A DNA stretch of 7,062 nucleotides from Anaerolineales bacterium. GTDB lineage: Bacteria > Chloroflexota > Anaerolineae > Anaerolineales > DRMV01. Each line of letters starts with the position of its first letter. The first letter of the stretch is position 1. The stretch covers positions 5,636-12,697 of the forward strand of contig JALUBW010000064.1 of the NCBI GenBank assembly GCA_027044735.1, given 5' to 3'. A program made the position numbers and the translations under genes. Under the pieces are notes generated by a model. That model did not search any database, was not told where the DNA came from, and saw only the letters and a list, made by a program, of their open reading frames with translations. Shown piece by piece: positions 6,095-7,062 of the stretch.

Positions 6095-6976
6095 TTAATC
6101 TTTCTTAAGGCAAAGGGCGCTTGTCAAAAAGGTTTCCCTCTTCCTCCCCAGCGCGCCAACCACGAAGTGGTACAGCGCGTAAAGTTCCAACGAAAATGGC
6201 AAATAGCCCAAATAACCGAGCAATGGCATTTCAAAAATGTGACAACACCCAACAAACGGCACGCTGTAAACCCATTTGGGGTAGGCATGGTAATTCCATA
6301 ATTCCCAGAAAAAGGCTGTTACCAGCACTCCGCTCCACAGGGCGGCGATGGGACGCCAATCGCCGGTTCGGGTGCACTCCAGCAAATGCCGGTTCTTCAA
6401 CCAAATGTTCAGAGGCTCAATGATGAAATAGAGCGAAAGCCAGAGAAATGGGTAGAAATAGCGCGGAAAGCCGAACAGTAAGCCGAGCATTAGCCAGCCG
6501 GAAAGGAAAGCGCCCAGCGTGAGTTTCTTGCTCGGCCGCAGAAGCCATTTGCTTTTGAAACGTTTTACCCATTCAAAAGTTGCTATCAAACTGGCCGTGC
6601 CGAACACCGCCGGCATTACAGTGCTGAAACTCAGCGTGGCGAGGAGAGCGTACTGCGTGTTTGTGAAAAATTCGCGTCCCACATAGTGCCAATTTTGTGT
6701 GCGGAGGTTTAGCGCTTCAAAAAGCCACCACGCAGGCGCTGAAATGAGGAACAGTTCGGCGTATTTGTGCCGCGATTTTGTGAAAAGTGAAGTGCCTGCG
6801 CGGCAAAAAGTCAGTGCGTCAACGACGAGCGCGTAGCCGAGCCACAATGGAAAGAAGAGAACATGGGTTCGTAGCCCCGGCAACAGCCAGTTGAGCGGCC
6901 ATGCAACCGCAACCAGTGCCATGCCAACTATGCCGTGGGCAGGTGCTCGGTGACAGTTCGGGAAAATGGTTTTCAT
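6095..6976 (-). CDS. Uncharacterised multi-pass membrane protein with apparent internal duplication
   Basis: I cannot name this 293-residue, very hydrophobic protein. About eight or nine membrane helices are likely, roughly at 14-33, 37-56, 73-90, 108-134, 153-170, 173-192, 207-227, 237-258 and 260-277. Two segments look alike. FFPLWLGYALVVDAL (41-55) resembles FYPFLWLSLYFIIEPL (174-189). WWLFEALN followed by W96 and Y98 resembles FFWELWN followed by W235 and Y237, so Glu87/Glu225 and Asn90/Asn228 correspond. The most striking motif is FEMPLLGYLGYLPFSLE (248-264). A polytopic enzyme acting on a lipid-like substrate is possible, loosely recalling lycopene-cyclase-type membrane domains, but I do not assign this. 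The start at 6976 has only a weak purine-rich site (AAAGG) about 12 bases upstream. A later start is possible, but this one keeps the first helix. No clear terminator follows it. Confidence 0.78.
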   Translation of the reverse strand: MKTIFPNCHRAPAHGIVGMALVAVAWPLNWLLPGLRTHVLFFPLWLGYALVVDALTFCRAGTSLFTKSRHKYAELFLISAPAWWLFEALNLRTQNWHYVGREFFTNTQYALLATLSFSTVMPAVFGTASLIATFEWVKRFKSKWLLRPSKKLTLGAFLSGWLMLGLLFGFPRYFYPFLWLSLYFIIEPLNIWLKNRHLLECTRTGDWRPIAALWSGVLVTAFFWELWNYHAYPKWVYSVPFVGCCHIFEMPLLGYLGYLPFSLELYALYHFVVGALGRKRETFLTSALCLKKD

Positions 6977-7030
6977 GGTGCAGATGCCCTTTGCATTTAG
7001 AACCTATCCGAAAATTCTTTGCGGATGTGT

Positions 7031-7062
7031 CACTGCGAGGCGGCGTAGCCGCCGAAGCAGTC
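7031..7062. repeat. GC-rich palindromic repeat, cut by the window edge
   Basis: ACTGC (7032-7036) pairs with GCAGT (7057-7061), and inside it GGCGGC (7039-7044) pairs with GCCGCC (7048-7053) around the loop GTA. The pattern CACTGCGAGG...CCGAAGCAGTC closely recalls a family of dispersed intergenic palindromes that I remember from several unrelated bacterial genomes (CATTGCGAGG...CGAAGCAATC). It lies about 55 bases upstream of the minus-strand gene starting at 6976. Only one copy is visible and it may continue beyond the window. Confidence 0.5.

Noticed and set aside
6095..6976. Lycopene cyclase-type assignment for the multi-pass membrane protein
   Set aside because: The resemblance is limited to helix-end Glu and aromatic motifs. 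The defining family motifs could not be confirmed by eye and no carotenoid genes are nearby.
6973..6996. A 7-codon frame whose stop overlaps the ATG of the 6095-6976 gene (ATGA), suggesting translational coupling
   Set aside because: It has no convincing ribosome binding site of its own and is short enough to be chance.

Overview
The window looks like chromosomal DNA from a member of the Chloroflexota, probably Anaerolineae-like. The evidence is indirect: the Kbl, peroxiredoxin and FabH variants, moderate base composition, strong AGGAGG-type ribosome binding sites, and two uncharacterised membrane proteins. The phylum is an inference, not proven. No phage, transposase, CRISPR array, tRNA or rRNA is visible.

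Layout, left to right. (1) 1-1047, plus strand: the 3' part of a PLP-dependent glycine C-acetyltransferase (kbl), cut by the window edge. (2) 1048-1372: a gene-free stretch with three perfect hairpins in a row, an orphan Shine-Dalgarno sequence, a CRP/FNR-like palindrome and a near-consensus sigma-70-type promoter. (3) 1373-2014, plus: a Prx6-type peroxiredoxin with a C-terminal pair of cysteines, closed by a textbook intrinsic terminator. (4) 2136-3380 and 3456-4571, plus: fabF and fabH, the elongating and initiating beta-ketoacyl-ACP synthases, very likely one transcript. (5) 4572-4817: a dispersed-type palindromic repeat and a 16-bp bidirectional terminator. (6) 4818-5936, minus: an uncharacterised protein with a long disordered Pro/Glu-rich N-terminus, a coiled coil and several membrane segments, with its own strong promoter at 6045-6017. 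(7) 6095-6976, minus: an uncharacterised multi-pass membrane protein that appears to contain two diverged copies of one module. (8) 7031-7062: the start of a second palindromic repeat, running off the window.

How the genes work together: FabH condenses acetyl-CoA (or a branched starter) with malonyl-ACP and FabF carries out later elongation, so the fab pair forms a functional unit. The fabD, fabG and acpP genes that often accompany them are not here. Kbl (threonine/glycine metabolism) and the peroxiredoxin (peroxide detoxification) look like independent transcription units. The two minus-strand membrane proteins converge on the fab pair and have no visible functional link to it.

The plus-strand genes are well supported housekeeping genes. 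The less explained material is the hairpin-rich leader upstream of the peroxiredoxin, the two membrane proteins, the basic tail of FabH and the palindromic repeats. I saw no clear new defence or mobile system.
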